64,000 nt of DNA from Astragalus membranaceus (GCA_039519185.1 CM076854.1:14605192-14669191), one strand, 5' to 3'. Positions 32,614 to 45,587 are shown, counted from the stretch's first letter. Numbers and translations: made by a program. Notes: generated by a model from the letters alone, not told the origin.

Positions 32614-33166
32614 GTTATACATGTATATAATGACACAATAGAAGATTAAAAGAAAATATATATTATCAAGGAAATAGTTTCGTTCCCAGAAAGATAAATT
32701 TAAAACTGAAAGGATTAACAATCTAAATAGACACTAACGTCAATAAAAAGTTAAATAAAGAATGGAAATGCAATCAATCACCCCAAAAAAATTAACTTTC
32801 TTCTCGAATCTCTTTGGAATTCTCCCTCCACTAAATAGAAATACCAAATTTTCTTATATGGTATCTATTTAATATGTGTTTGCCTTATGAATTATAAGTT
32901 TAATTATTTTTTATGTATATTTGAATTATTAAATTATGTTAAATTGATAATTAATTGTATTTTGAGAGAATATTGATATCATATCAATTTATTTTAAACC
33001 ATTTTATTTCTATAAGATATTTTATTTTTTTGGAAGAAACCTTATAATAGAAATAGTAGACATGTGCATGGATGAAGGAGAAAAAAAGTAGAGTTGGTAA
33101 GAAAGGTCGCAAGGCAGAGTTGTTAGAGGAAAGTGGCAAGGTAAAAGCGACCTAGAGGAAAGTGGA
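32614..33166. other. AT-rich intergenic sequence
   Basis: Nothing recognised except a short local repeat of AGAGGAAAGTGG just before the solo LTR (about 33125 and 33154). This may be the decayed upstream part of the LINE interrupted there. Confidence 0.4.
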
Positions 33167-33171
33167 GATTT

Positions 33172-34506
33172 TGTAACATCCTCAAAATAATTAATCGAAT
33201 TATTTGGATGTTAACCCAATTGAATCAATTTAGTACATAACTGGTAAATTTATTGAGTGCTAAAATTATGTATTTGATGACATTAGATCGTTAACCGGAT
33301 AATACGGGTCAAGGAAGTTTCGAAATCGGAAAAAGGGATTAAGATCAATACGGTAATTGGACCACGCTACTACTTATTTATTAATTAAATAAGTATATGT
33401 GTGTGTGCGTGTTAAATAAAAGAAAAAAGAAAAAGGGAAAGAAGAAGAGGATACGAACAGACGAGAAGCAGAGGAAGAAAAGAAGAGAAGGAAAGGAGAA
33501 AGAAGAAGAAGAAAGAAGGAGGGAAAGGAAGAAGAAGAAGATCATCACCCATCATCCCAAAGTTCCATCCTCATCATCATCCTTGTTTCTCCTTCCATAG
33601 GTAAGCTCATACCCTTATTTCTTCCCTTTTCTCTTGATTTCGAATTTGAGAGGGATGATGAATAGTGAACCGAGTTTGAGTTGATCTTCATGGTTGAATC
33701 ATGTCTAGCAGCAAGCCCGACAACGGTTGTAAGCGGATTGAAGCTAAATTCGAAGTTTGGAGCGGATTGGAGATCCTAGGGTTCGATTGGGGATTTTTCG
33801 TGTCTCGGTGATTTCGGCTCGGCAACGACTCTCGCTTCAAAGGTGAGTTTTACTCACGCTTAGGATGTTTTTGTGTCTCGTTAGTTTTTACGTTAATTGA
33901 TTTCGAGAGATTTTGGAACGAAAACCGTTATTTGAAAATATGTCGCGTTTTAATACAATTCGTTTTGATTGAGTTTTTGGATTGGATTGATTGATTGTGT
34001 GGTTTGTATTGGATTCATTTTACTGGTTGTAAAATCTGTTTTCAATCGGAACAAAAATCGGAATTGAGCGGAATAGCGGATTTCGCGAAAATCGCAAAAT
34101 TCTGCACTTGACAGGCCCCCTTTCTGCCAGTCCACGCGCCGTTTGCGCGCCGCGCGTCACTCGCGCGCCAATGGACAGAACTTGACTGTCAACTCGCGCG
34201 CCGTTTGCGCGCCACGCGCCACTCGCGCGCCAGTTGGCAGAATTTCAGCAACCAACCACTGTTTTTCCTTTCGCGATATCTTTTGATCCGGGAACCCGAT
34301 TGAGGTGTTCTAAAATGCGTTGGAAAGCTTATTCAGAGGCCTAACTGAATATTCTAGTTTTAAGGCAAAATAAACTGTTTTCGAAATTGTAAATTGTGTC
34401 GAAAAGAGGTGAATTAGAGTGCGAGTGTGAACTTGGTTTTATAAAAGCGTGGGTTAAGTGTTCAACTGGTTATTTGAGGTGATGGACTCTGAGTTAATAC
34501 GACCGT

Positions 34507-34543
<37 letters not shown>

Positions 34544-35338
34544 CGAGTTTGGGTGACGACCCATGTTGACATACTAGGCGGGGTAGTCATGAACCCTTAC
34601 CCTAGGCTCCGTGCCGTTAGGAAACACTATTGGCTATGGGGTTCGCCGCAGCTTAGCGTTCGCGCAGTCGGTGTTATGTTAAATTGTTGTTGTGCGATAC
34701 ACCGCAGCTTAGCGTTCGCGCAGTCGGTGTCGTACAGTGCGGTTCATCGCAGCTTAGCGTTCGCGCAGTCGGTGCCGTACCGGGTTATAACAGGTTAGCC
34801 GTAGCTTAGCGTTCGCGCAGTCGGCCTTATATTTAAAGTTAAAGAATGTGGTACACCGCAGCTTAGCGTTCGCGCAGTCGGTGTAACGTTCAAACAATCA
34901 TAAAATTGAACCGAGAGTGTTAGTAGGGGTCTCGGTAGAACTCACTGAGATTGTATCTCACTGTTTAAATGTTGTTGTTTTACAGATAAACAGGGACAGA
35001 AGAAACCTCAGAGGCACGAGTAGGTGGCCCCGGGAGGAGAAAGATGACTTAGCTTTATGTTCAAGTTTATTTTCCTTCTGTTGCCTATGTATTACAACAC
35101 TATGGCTTTAGTGTTTTGTTTATCCTTTCCCGCTTTCTTGTATGACTCTGATTACCACAGTTGCTGACAGTTATGGTCTGAGTACCGTATGATCTTATTT
35201 GTGTATAAGATGATTATGTTGTATTTCAGCAAAATTTTATAGTGGTATTCAGTGTCTAAGCAGGAAATTATTATCTCTGATGTTCATATTTTGGCACACT
35301 TTGGTATTTTTACAAGTTAAATATACCGGGGTGTTACA
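33172..35338. mobile_element. Solo LTR, same family as 14891-17390, 2167 bp
   Basis: Begins TGTAACATCC and ends GGGTGTTACA with a perfect 5-bp duplication GATTT (33167-33171, 35339-35343). It is collinear with the first solo LTR at both ends and in several internal blocks (GTGAGTTTTACTCACGCTTAG; CCGAGAGTGTTAGTAGGGG). It differs in its GC-rich palindrome block (GCGCGCC repeats, about 34134-34245), in an (AT) run at 34509-34539 and in a five-copy 28-bp repeat array. It splits a LINE RNase H region. Confidence 0.9.
34647..34884. repeat. Five-copy 28-bp interspersed repeat in the solo LTR
   Basis: Copies start at 34647, 34703, 34748, 34800 and 34857 (spacing 45-57 bp). The 20-bp core GCTTAGCGTTCGCGCAGTCG is conserved in all five, separated by variable spacers of 17-29 bp. 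The first solo LTR has at most one related site (about 16842, TTTCGGCAGTTGGTG), so the array expanded within this copy's lineage. Confidence 0.92.
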
Positions 35339-35343
35339 GATTT

Positions 35344-35757
35344 CCTCGCCCTAATGTGCTAAAATTTAACTCTGATGCTCATTTTGATGTGAGCACAGGG
35401 CGTGGAGCCACTAGTGTTGTTTGTAGAGATGAGAATGGCAAATTAATAACAGGAGTTACCTCAAGAATCTTTACCTTCTCTGCCTTAGCAGCTGAAGCAA
35501 TAGCGCTTAGAGAGGCTATGTCTCTTGCAATCAACCTGGAGTGCACCAATGTCCTCTTCGAATTAGATTGTTTGAACCTAATAGAAACATGCAGAGGTAA
35601 TCTTGTTAGAGATGAGATCTGGAACATCATTCAAGACATAAAGAAGATGAAAGAATCCTTTTCCTCGGTTGGCCTGCTATGGGAGCATTGGGAGGGTAAC
35701 ACGGTTGTTGATTGTGTGGCGAAGCTTGCTTCTTCCAACCAACTTCCGGCAAATTAG
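35344..35757 (+). pseudogene. LINE-type RNase H (RVT_3) domain, 5' cut by solo LTR
   Basis: The reading FPRPNVLKFNSDAHFD, then VVCRDENGKLITGV, then ALAAEAIALREAMSLA, then FELDCLNLIE is the RVT_3/RNase H fold of plant LINEs. The four acidic positions (D in NSDA, E in AAEA, D in ELDC, and a late D in VVDCVAKLAS) are present. The frame is open to TAG at 35755-35757. It starts in mid-domain because the solo LTR at 33172-35338 inserted immediately upstream. A host gene with this domain is possible but less likely given the poly(A) tail downstream. Confidence 0.75.
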
Positions 35758-36165
35758 TCTAGTGTTCCTCCGAGGACTATTCAACTGCTTTTGGACGCAT
35801 ATCACTCGTAATCTCTATCCCGTGGAGCTGTTCGAATTTGAGAAAATGAGGAGAAGACAATTCGAGAGAAGTATAGTTGAAGAGGTAATTGAATCGTGAG
35901 GTTTTTTTGGGGGCTGAGAAGAGATTTTACCAATTAGGGTTGGTGGTTGTACTTTTAATGGGTGCTCAATTATTGTCACCTATTTTGGTGTAAGTAGTTG
36001 AGTAACCGGGTCTCTTATTATTGGGGCGGGTATGTTTGAGGATTATGTTTGTGTGTTATTCCCGTTTGGGCCGTGGACCACGTGTCCGAATTGTTGTGTT
36101 TGTATTCTGATTTTGGGTTTAGCCCAGTTATTAATGATATATGTCGATCCAGTTGTCAAAAAAAA
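35758..36165 (+). mobile_element. LINE 3' untranslated region and poly(A) tail
   Basis: Follows the RNase H stop and ends in an 8-A tract at 36158-36165 after CAGTTGTC. The matching 5' target duplication could not be located because the LINE 5' end is truncated or decayed. Confidence 0.6.
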
Positions 36166-36949
36166 GCTATATGTGGTCTTACAAATGGTGGTGACAATAA
36201 ATGTACCAATGAGCATATTTCTCATTTTGATATTTGTAGCGACCGAAAACTTCGAAAATTTCTCATGGTCATTAAAGTCGTAGCACCTGACGATAATTTT
36301 TCGAAAAATGTTACTTCTAACTAATTGTACAAAAATATGTTAGCTTTGACAATATTTATTTCCATTTATTATGAATTATAAATGAATTTAAATAAACTTA
36401 ATAAAAAAGATATACTTTTGCGTTTGACAGAAAATGTTTATTTCTAGGTACTTTATTGATGATATTGATATTAAAATATTATTTTATTCAATTATTTTAT
36501 CTTTATAAAATATTATTAATTGAAATATTTATTAGTTGTGGCAAATGAAACGTAATGTAAGATGGAAATAGTATTACAACAACAACTTTTGTAAAACATA
36601 GCTCCAATTTGTTCTATCACCGGAGATCGAACTTGAGTACTAATTGAATCTACCCCTTTAGATGAGATCCACTAAGCACTTGCACCTCAATTTGGAGGCA
36701 AAGTAATAAGGCAGCTCATGCAACACCAAATTGAGGAATTACAAAGTTTATGAAGGACTTGATTGTAATTACAATTTAGAGAATCGATATTCGGAAAAGA
36801 TGCGGCAGGGATACCTCGAACCGAACCCCACTCTGCCGCGAAGCCAACAAGAAACAAATAAAACGTGTTTTTCAAAAATCACATTAATTTTGGTAAAGTA
36901 GAAGCTGAGAAGCAGTGACGAATCCCAAACCCTCCCTTCCAGAAATTTC
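36166..36949. other. Upstream region of the RING gene, with a SINE-like fragment
   Basis: AT-rich. At about 36585-36700 the minus strand carries a box-B-like AGTTCGATCTCC and an upstream TTAGTGGATC, suggesting a SINE fragment without clear ends. The core promoter and 5' leader of the RING gene should lie within the last few hundred bases, but no clear TATA box was found. Confidence 0.45.
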
Positions 36950-39501
36950 ATGTCCATCTTGCCCTCACAAACCCAAGCGGCAACTTCATCTTCTTCATCA
37001 ACATCATCTCCAAACCCTAATTCCCAACATGGATTTCCAAACAATTCGTCTTCTCTTTTCCCCCAACTCAATCACGCTCTTGGATCTCTTCAGATCTCCG
37101 ATAATCCAGGTTTCCGTTAATTCTTTCTTCTCGGTTCCGTTTAACGTTTCTGTAATTCGTTTATCTTACTGTTATGTTAAGCCAAAAGTGAATTCGAGGG
37201 GAATGGTTTAATTTAGGTTTTTAGTCGGTGCGTTCTTGTTACTCTCACTTTTTTATTCAATTTATTGAAAATGTTCTCCTGAAGCAGGGTTTCACCGTTT
37301 TGTGTATGAAATGAACGTGTAGTTTTTTATTTGGTATTTTTCTGGGAATTTAGTGATCATTGTTTAACTTGATTAGGTAGTATAAAGGGCAGGAATTTTG
37401 ATTTTAATTTCGTTTTTGGATATTGAACTTTGTATGCTGATTGGTCATTAAGTTGGAGGGGTGTGTTTATGAGCTTGTCTTCAATGATTTTCTCTATTCG
37501 ACGATTCTCATTCGAATTTATGATTTTGTTTTTTGTATTATGCAGGTCCATCAACTCCAGCTGCAGAGGATTCTGGTGGACCCTCCGAAAAGGTACTTAA
37601 ATATTCCGCGTGGAATGCTGGATTATTTATTTACTTAATTAGTTATTTATTAAATTTTTTTATAATATTTATTTACTTATTCATTCATTCATTCATTCAT
37701 TCATTTCTTGTATTTGTCACCGCATCCGCATGTATGTTTAATAGGAAATAGGACTGTACCTGAAATGACTGTTATCAAATAACTTCGTTGTCTTGTGTTG
37801 ATTAATGTAAGACTTGTTTCTGGAAGCTAAAGACCTATCAGAAGTATAGAATTAATTATTTGTTATTTGCAGTAGTAGTTTACTATTGTCTCCTTTTGCT
37901 TTTAGGTGACAGAATTAGGATCTTCAAGTGGTATGAAGGCCTCACCTCAGCAAAACTCTAGAACACATTCTAGGAGTCACTCTGGAAGACGGACAGTGGA
38001 ATCGTCCCAGTCTGTGGGGAAGACAACAGCGCCAGTTTCTTCTCATAGAAATCAACAGCCTCCCCTGTCTGCAAATTCTCAGGGAAACACCCCTTTGGCA
38101 GGGAGGAAATCTCAGATGGTGAATGGAAATTATTTGCTCAACTTTCAGTATGATCCGATATCCCGTTCTCAGCAAAGGGGTCCTCCCCCCCCTCCAGCAA
38201 GAAGGCAGCGGAAGAGAAAACCTTACAACAAAGATTTGTTTTTGCAGGCAAATTTCAAATTCATGGTGCTAGATTCAGGAAATTATTCACCTGAGTCAAT
38301 GGATCCCGATAAAATGTTGCAGTGGGAAGATATTATATGTATGACATATTCGACCCCCTTTCCAGTTCAGTGTCCAATTTGTTTGGAGCAACCCCTGTGT
38401 CCTCAAATAACCTCATGTGGACACATTTTCTGTTTCCCATGTATTCTACAATACTTGTTTTTGGGTGACGAGGATAACAAAGGTGATTGCTGGAAAAGGT
38501 GCCCATTGTGCTTTGTGATGATATCTGTCAAGGATTTATATACAGTCCACATCACAAATGTCAAACAATATCAAGTAGGAGATAGTATTGAGTTCACTTT
38601 CTTAACACGAAAAAAGGATTCATTTACTCTGTCGCTTAAAAATAATCAAGAGATGGATAACTCATCATGTGTCGACGGAGATGTATCTGATCCCTTTTCT
38701 AAGTTCACACTCATATCAGATGTAGATCTTTCAGTGAGACGTGCAATATCAGATCTAGATGGTTGGCTTGCTAGAGCTGATTCGGGTCTTGTTGATGATC
38801 TGGAGAAGCTTCCATATGTTTGTGCTGCAATGCAACAATTAGAACAGAGGAAGAAGTATTGGAATGAGCACAAGGCTTTGGACATTGAAAAATCTTCTAA
38901 TCTCATTGATGATGCACATCAGATGCCATCGACAGCTGCAAATGATATGGATGCTGATGATGAAAACTATTCAAGTGGATCTAGAACTTCGTCTACTGAT
39001 TTCCCTGACCAAAGTAAGGTTGTAGTATCGGATAAGTCAACTGCTGGAGTCTCTCAGGATCAAACTTCAGATATGGATAATGTATTCATAAAGCAGGAAA
39101 TGAATTTATCTTCTTCGTATGAGGAGAAAAATGGTATTCAAAGGCTTTCAAATGGCATTGAGGACACAAAGGAAAATGATTCTTACAATTTCTATCAGGT
39201 AACTGATGGCAATTGGACCTCGTTTTGTGTTCTCTATCCATGTTTTTTACTTTGCATTTCCTGATTGGATAGAGCATGTGTTGTCATATAAAAAAGTGAT
39301 TCATTGTTCATAATCGTATTATGTGGAGAAATTTGATATCTTGCAAATTATAAGACATAGGTAAGACATGCTCAGACAACTTTGTGCTTTTTCTGTGGTG
39401 GGCTTTGCTGGGAGAAATTATGATTTTAAGGGAGGGTTCCCCAAATGCTTAGGGTGCTTTATCACAGTAGTTTAGAGGTAAGGTAAGTGATCTATCATTA
39501 G

Positions 39502-39553
<52 letters not shown>

Positions 39554-42500
39554 TGATATTATGGTGTTGATTGATCTATGTACCTAACCCATACCTAATG
39601 GGAAAATGCTCAGTGGTTGTTGCTGAAAGGTAATTGTTCCCTTTCCGTTCTCCGCCCTTCAATTCACCTCATCACTTCTGCTCCTGAAACTTTGAAGTAA
39701 AAGAAAAATGGGTCACTGTTGAAGAAAAGAAGATTGCAGCATGTTATTGGCAGCATTAAATTAAGATTTATAGGCTGAACTAAGAGAAAATAGAAAATGT
39801 TTCTGGTGTTTCTTATAATAACTATACATTCGTTTAAACGAGTTTAATATGGTAGATGTTCATACTCAAACAACTGTAATAGATCTGTTCACGTGAGATT
39901 TTTTACCAATGATGTTATATGGCAGCCTTGGCTGTATGGTATGTCGGTTTTGTGACTGAACGCCGTTCTTAGGCCTTGCCATGGCAGCTTTTACGGGGCG
40001 AGCACTATTTCCTTGACCGTCATAATAGTGCCAAAACTAATATAAATAACAAAAAAAAGGCAGGTAACACTGATCTGACCCATTTCAAACCCTAAAAAGC
40101 TGTTTTCCGTCCAACTAAAATCTCTCCCATCTCTCACATGCACTACTCTTCCATGTCTCACTCACAACATGGTGGTTAAATTTCTCCATTGACAATTTGA
40201 CATCAATCATGTGTTGCCATTGTAAACGTTTTATTCATAGTCCCTCACAATTGCTATGTGGAATTGCTACTTCTAGTTTCATTGAACAATCCCTAAATGC
40301 TTTATGCATACAACACAAGCTTTCTATCTATTTTCCCTCAAATGATGACATTTGGTTTTTACTATGCTCATGTCTATTTCAGGCTACTGATGGTCAACAT
40401 CTAATTCTTCATCCTTTGAACATGAAGTGTTTACTTCACCATTATGGGAGCTATGATATGCTTCCTCACAGGTTTGAATAAAATTGAACATATTTCTCCT
40501 ATATGCTGAAGTAAATGCGAAAATATGTTGGTTTGTGTGCTCAGGGTCAATTTATATTAGCATCATGTGCCGAACTTTATCTTCATGAACTATGTACTGA
40601 ATTTGTCATGTCTCGATTTTGGTTTTTAGACATGTATGTGGCAGTAAGGACTTCTAATCCCATAAATATTATGTACAAACAGAATTAGGTCTTTCTGGGT
40701 GTGTGAAAATGAACATCACAAACCAGTATGATTTCACCAATTATGCTATACATGCTAATCAATTTCTCATGACTATAACGTTGATTTCAGAATATAATCA
40801 AACTTAAGCTTTAGACTAAAGTGATGGTATTCAGTTCAAAGGAAGTTTGGTTTGTGATTTTTGCGTATCAGAAACCCTTTTAGTATTGGATCAGTGGAAA
40901 CTGTTTTCTATGAGTAGCAATGACATAATGCCCACTAAGCCCTTGACCTACTAGGTGAGTTAGCTACATACATGAACCAATTGCCATTCAGCCTCAATCA
41001 TAGATCAAATCTTGTTAAATGTTGCATGAATTTACATCTTTTTCATTGGAAATGCTAATGCTTTTGGTAGTACCAGTAAGTTGTGGTAGCAGTTGTCTTC
41101 CTATTCAAATATATAGGTTGAGGATATTAGTCAAAATCATTTAGCTTGTCTGTGTACCTATGCTTGACGTTATGGATGAATATCTTCTTCTCGGAGGGGC
41201 AATGGTGAAGCATTAAATTAAATGCTAGTTGATTGTAATCTAGTCAATCTACTGATTGCAGAATAAGAGGGAAAATTCTACAATTGGAGACAGTTACTCA
41301 GTCTGAGGCTATTAGGAGGCGGTATCGATTCCTAAGTCATTTTCCGTTAACCACAACCTTTCAGGTGCCTTTCAAAAAGAGTTCTTGAGTTCCAGGATAT
41401 TTTCTTCTGATTTATAATAGATGTTTTGCAAATTTTTCAGCTTTGTGAAGTTGATTTGAGTGAGATGTTACCTCCTGAAGCACTGACCCCATTTATAGAT
41501 GAAATAAAGAAACGTGCAACTCAGAGGAAGCAACTTGCAAAGAAGGTACGATTATGAAGTATCCCAACTTACTATACACACAAGCACACACACACACATC
41601 GATTTCAAGGAGGTTAATAAGATTTTTCATGTCTCTTTACTTCTTACAGGTACATCCTTATTACTTGCATAAAAGGATATGATCTAGTTGTAGAGTGAAA
41701 TTCCTCTCAAATAGCTGCTTTTGTCAACTTTTCTCTTTTCTTTTTTATTATTTTGTTTCCTTATTTGTAAGTTTTTGTTTGATGTGCAAGTAGAGGAAAT
41801 TGTGTTAAGGAAATCTTCAAGGGTTTGGGCCAGACTAGGCTTTAGGGTTGTTCGAACTTATTTAAGTCTGGGTTTCTGAATCTGGTGTCCTATTCATGTT
41901 AGGCTATTGTGTTATCATATCCTTTGATTCAATTTTCCCATATTTTTTGGTTTTGTTGGCATGCACTTTTCCATTACTCTGGATTTAAGCTATATTCTTA
42001 TTTTGTAGGAACATAAGGAAAAATTAAAGGCTGAAGCGACTTCTACTTATTCTCTTCCAATAAACAGTTATCAGCTTATTTCACGTGGTGATTCTCCCAC
42101 ATTCTCCATGGATGACTTTGAAGGTAATCTCTGGTTTTTTGGATGTTGGAGTCATTGTGGACCTGTGCTTACAATTACTTTACTGTAAATCTCAATAGTA
42201 TAGAAATATTAGGCCCATGGTAGTGAGTATCGTATGTACCGCACGATACGTATCGCGATACGATACGAAAACGACACTCACCGATTCGAATCGCTCACTG
42301 TATCGAAATCCATCATGTATCGCACACGTATCGTTCTGTATCGTACCTGTATCGCAGAATCGCGATACTCAGCACGTATCGCACGATTCTGTGCGTTGCG
42401 GGTTTGAGCGCTGAAACGGGTTGGGTTGCGCGACCCATGTTTGTTTAGAAGGGATTTTAGGGAAGAAGGAAGGGAAAAGATGAAGAAGACGGTACCTGAA

Positions 42501-44445
42501 GAGTTGATGTCAAGAAAAAAACAATGAAAAGATGAAAGAAAGAAGGGAAAAGATTAAAAAAGTACCCGAATACTGGATGTCAAATAAAGAAGGGTAGATG
42601 AAAAGTGGAAATGAAACGGCGCTTGTTATGTGCAGAGAACAAGAAAGACAAAACCTATCTGAAATTAGGGTTAGCTTATGTTAGTGGGCTTGGCCCAATA
42701 TCACTCAAGACTTGAGAGCTCTTTTTAAATGTGACTCTTTGTTGTGACAAAAAAAATTATAACTTTCGGATTCTCTTTAAAAAATCACCCCTTTACAAAT
42801 ACAAACATATTAGAACTATAATTATAATATATATTATATTATAATTATTATAGTTATAATGTTATATTATAATACATATAGATATACAACTATTTAAAAT
42901 ACTTTAAAAAAAACTATTTGAAATACCAATTTAAAATGTATGATAAAAAAGCAAAAATAAATATAATTTTCATATATATTATTAATTATTTACAGTCTTG
43001 AATCATGTTTTACCTATGCTATTTACTTGTTACTAAATTTGTCGTACTTTTATTGTTCATGTATCTTACGATACACGATACGATATACGATACAAAAAAA
43101 TGGCCGAACGATACACGATACGTATCCCAATTTAACTACCATGATTAGGCCCTGTTTACTTTGCGTTGTTTCCCAAGTTTCTCCTATTCCAAATAAATAA
43201 AAAGAAGACATAGTTAATTATATAACCAACCAAGAAATTACGACTTTATTATTACATTCTTCATATTTATCTTTATCTAGTTGAAGTGTCATAAATTGAG
43301 TCAATGCATAGGAAATGAATGCATATCCATACTATTAAGTGAAATAGATAAGACATTATCTGGATTATATCACATTACTTGTTTTACTGGATATTATGAA
43401 GCTTGTTCATGCAGGATATGATTGAGTCTGATCATATAGATAAGATTCTCTTAAAGCAAACCGACCTATCCTCCTTAGGGGGCTTGCACGGTGGTTCGAA
43501 CAAAAACACATTTGTGAATTCAAATGTCAAAGTAAATTATGACAGGAAAAATACGTGTTTGCTGGACTGGTCTCATTCTCAATTTCAAAAAACAGAACTG
43601 TTATTTTTGAAAGTTTACTTTTGAAAACGATAAAAGGTTGTTTTCACTGTTTCTGAAAATGAATATTTGAAGCAGTAACAGAACATTATAGAAATTTGAA
43701 ATCTGGACAGAAACAATTTAAATATCCCTCTTCTCCAGGGCTCGTATACCTCATCAAATCAAAAATGAAAGATGAAAACATTTTGATTAAGTAAACTGAC
43801 CCCGATATCTTGCGTGTGAGAAAATGAATGAATCATATGCGAAGTAGTTGTTGAGCATTACATTTTTACATAGTTTTCATTATTGTGGGTTTTAAGCTGC
43901 CTCTTTCTCGGTTGTATTTTTATTTGTCGCAGTTAATATGTCATGGTGTTCATAATTTTTGTATTTGCATATTGTTTAGCTCTGGGAAAGTCAGCTATGT
44001 CATCAAGTCCCCCTATTGTTGGTGAAAGAAAATTGTTCTCAAGTGTTACCAAGCTGGGTTTTGCTGCTGCTCATGATTCTCCATCCTTACAAAATCAAGA
44101 AACCAGCGGTCTACATAATAACAACACACATAATAACAACACGATCATTGATTCTTCTGTTACAACAGGTATTATGAGATTCTGCAGTTTTGATATTTGT
44201 TGCTTGCCAAATGTGCTATGCTAGAAGAGAATAATCAAGCTGCTTCAGGAGCTGAAAAAGTTTTATTTCTTATCTGTTGTGGTCCTATAGGTTTGAGAAA
44301 TGGGGAGACACCATCATACTCCAATATTATATCTAGAGCAGAATCTAATGCAAGTCCAAATGCACCGAAGACAAATGAGTTGGGAAAGAAGGGAAAGAAA
44401 CCAAGTCGAGTTCTTCTGTCAACATCGGGTGGCAGACGTTATTAA
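36950..44445 (+). CDS. RING finger protein 10-like (C3HC4) E3 ligase candidate, nine exons
   Basis: Exons read as 36950-37109, 37546-37592, 37906-39198, 40383-40471, 41262-41364, 41441-41545, 42009-42123, 43980-44168 and 44291-44445. All introns are GT-AG and all junctions keep frame, giving 2,256 nt and 751 aa. ATG at 36950 opens a Ser/Thr-rich N-terminus (MSILPSQTQAATSSSSS). A Pro run and basic patch (PPPPPARRQRKRKPYNKD) precede the conserved block ending in the RING. The C3HC4 RING lies at about residues 225-271 (CPIC, CGHIFCFPC, CPLC). Later blocks GQHLILHPLNMKCLLHHYGS, QLETVTQSEAIRRRYRFLSH and the C-terminus SRVLLSTSGGRRY match the RNF10 family. It probably works as a ubiquitin ligase; the substrate is unknown in plants. 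It is the only intact host gene here. Confidence 0.93.
37680..37706. repeat. (ATTC)n microsatellite in intron 2
   Basis: About six ATTC units in the second intron of the RING gene. Confidence 0.9.
39505..39550. repeat. (AT)23 microsatellite in intron 3
   Basis: 46 bp of AT in the long third intron (39199-40382) of the RING gene. Confidence 0.97.
42216..43143. mobile_element. GATACG-rich hAT-like element in the RING gene intron
   Basis: 928 bp flanked by the 8-bp duplication ATTAGGCC (42208-42215, 43144-43151). The ends are inverted: CATGGTAGTGAG... and ...TAACTACCATG. Clusters of GATACG / CGTATC lie just inside both ends (42230-42380, 43065-43130). It lies in the intron between exons 7 and 8 and carries no ORF of note. 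The TSD length indicates hAT transposition. Confidence 0.88.
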
Positions 44446-44521
44446 TTATTTGCTCTGTGGATTACTTGTATTTTATTTATGCGCGTTTAATAACTTGTAG
44501 ATAGGTTGACTTGTGTGGAGA

Positions 44522-44527
44522 AATAAA
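44522..44527 (+). terminator. Possible poly(A) signal of the RING gene
   Basis: AATAAA 77 bp after the stop codon, in a T/A-rich 3' region. Plausible only: plant poly(A) signals are loose. Confidence 0.45.
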
Positions 44528-45556
44528 TGTTTTCATCGGTACATAGACTATAACTTCAGATGAATGTTTCCATGGGTTTGTAGAATTATTTATAGTAATA
44601 AATAACAATGTATGAAGTGACAGCTTTTTGCACTTCACGAATTAGAGATCCTATGGTTAAGATCAACCTAATTACTATAAATAGTTCTTTTACCTAACGA
44701 ATTAGAGATCTAACAGTTAAATTTGACCTAACTACTATATTTAAGTTTCAAGATGTCACCTTGTCAAAAAAAAAAGTTTCAAGATGTCAAAAATGGGAGA
44801 TTCATTGGTTAAGTTTGACATTATTAGTATAAGAAAGTTTTATTATATCACGAATTCCTAACTACTATATTTAAGTTTCAAGATGTCACAAATTGGAGAT
44901 TCATTGGTTAAGTTTGACATTATTAGTATAAGAAAGTTTTATTATATCACGAATTTAAGATCCAATGGTTAAGTTCCACGCAATTCTTTTAAACACTAGT
45001 TTTTTTTTTGACAACATCTTTTAAACACTAGTGGATATCGTTTGGAGAAGGTTATAGAATAAAAATTAGAGTATTGTTATTTGTTACGAAAGATTTTTGC
45101 AAAAAAGAAAAGAATGCATAAAAATAGGGTATTTGATTGGTCAATAACTTGCTAACAATACATATGAGAGTGGGTAGTTACAATTTGTGAGTGTTTCAAC
45201 TTGCTAATAATACATAGGAGAGTGGGTAGTTACAATTTGTGAGTGTTTTCTGTACTGCCACATAACATTCTTCTCTTTCTTGCAAATATCTCTCGTAACA
45301 TCTAGCATTTTCCTAAAAATTATAAGAGAAATATTTTTTATTACAAAACAAAACATGAGAATGAAGAATAATAGATCACGCACCCATTGAGGTTTTATTT
45401 GGTGCTTTTTTCATCAGTTTTCCTTTATATTTATTATTACAAAATCATTCGTACCAAATATCAGTCCTCAAGTTATTAAAATAAGCCACCTTGGTTGAAT
45501 TGCAATGTCATAGAACCCATATGATATGATTGTTGGGCCTAATGGGCCTCTGACAA
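44528..45556. other. 3' flank with local duplications
   Basis: Several diverged direct repeats. ACGAATTAGAGATC occurs at about 44637 and 44698. A ~75-bp block (GGAGATTCATTGGTTAAGTTTGACATTATTAGTATAAG-like, given here by position 44797-44860) recurs at 44890-44955. AGTGGGTAGTTACAATTTGT repeats at about 45171 and 45223. No gene. Confidence 0.6.
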
Positions 45557-45587
45557 TTGAGAAAAGGGCTCTACTTTTTATAACCCC

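Noticed and set aside
34647..34884. CRISPR-like array of 28-bp repeats
   Set aside because: The window is plant nuclear DNA, the array lies inside an LTR with a TSD, spacers are unequal and short, and no cas gene exists.
43403..43624. Additional exon of the RING gene in intron 7
   Set aside because: Exons 7 and 8 already join in frame and the candidate shows no clean splice boundaries or family similarity.
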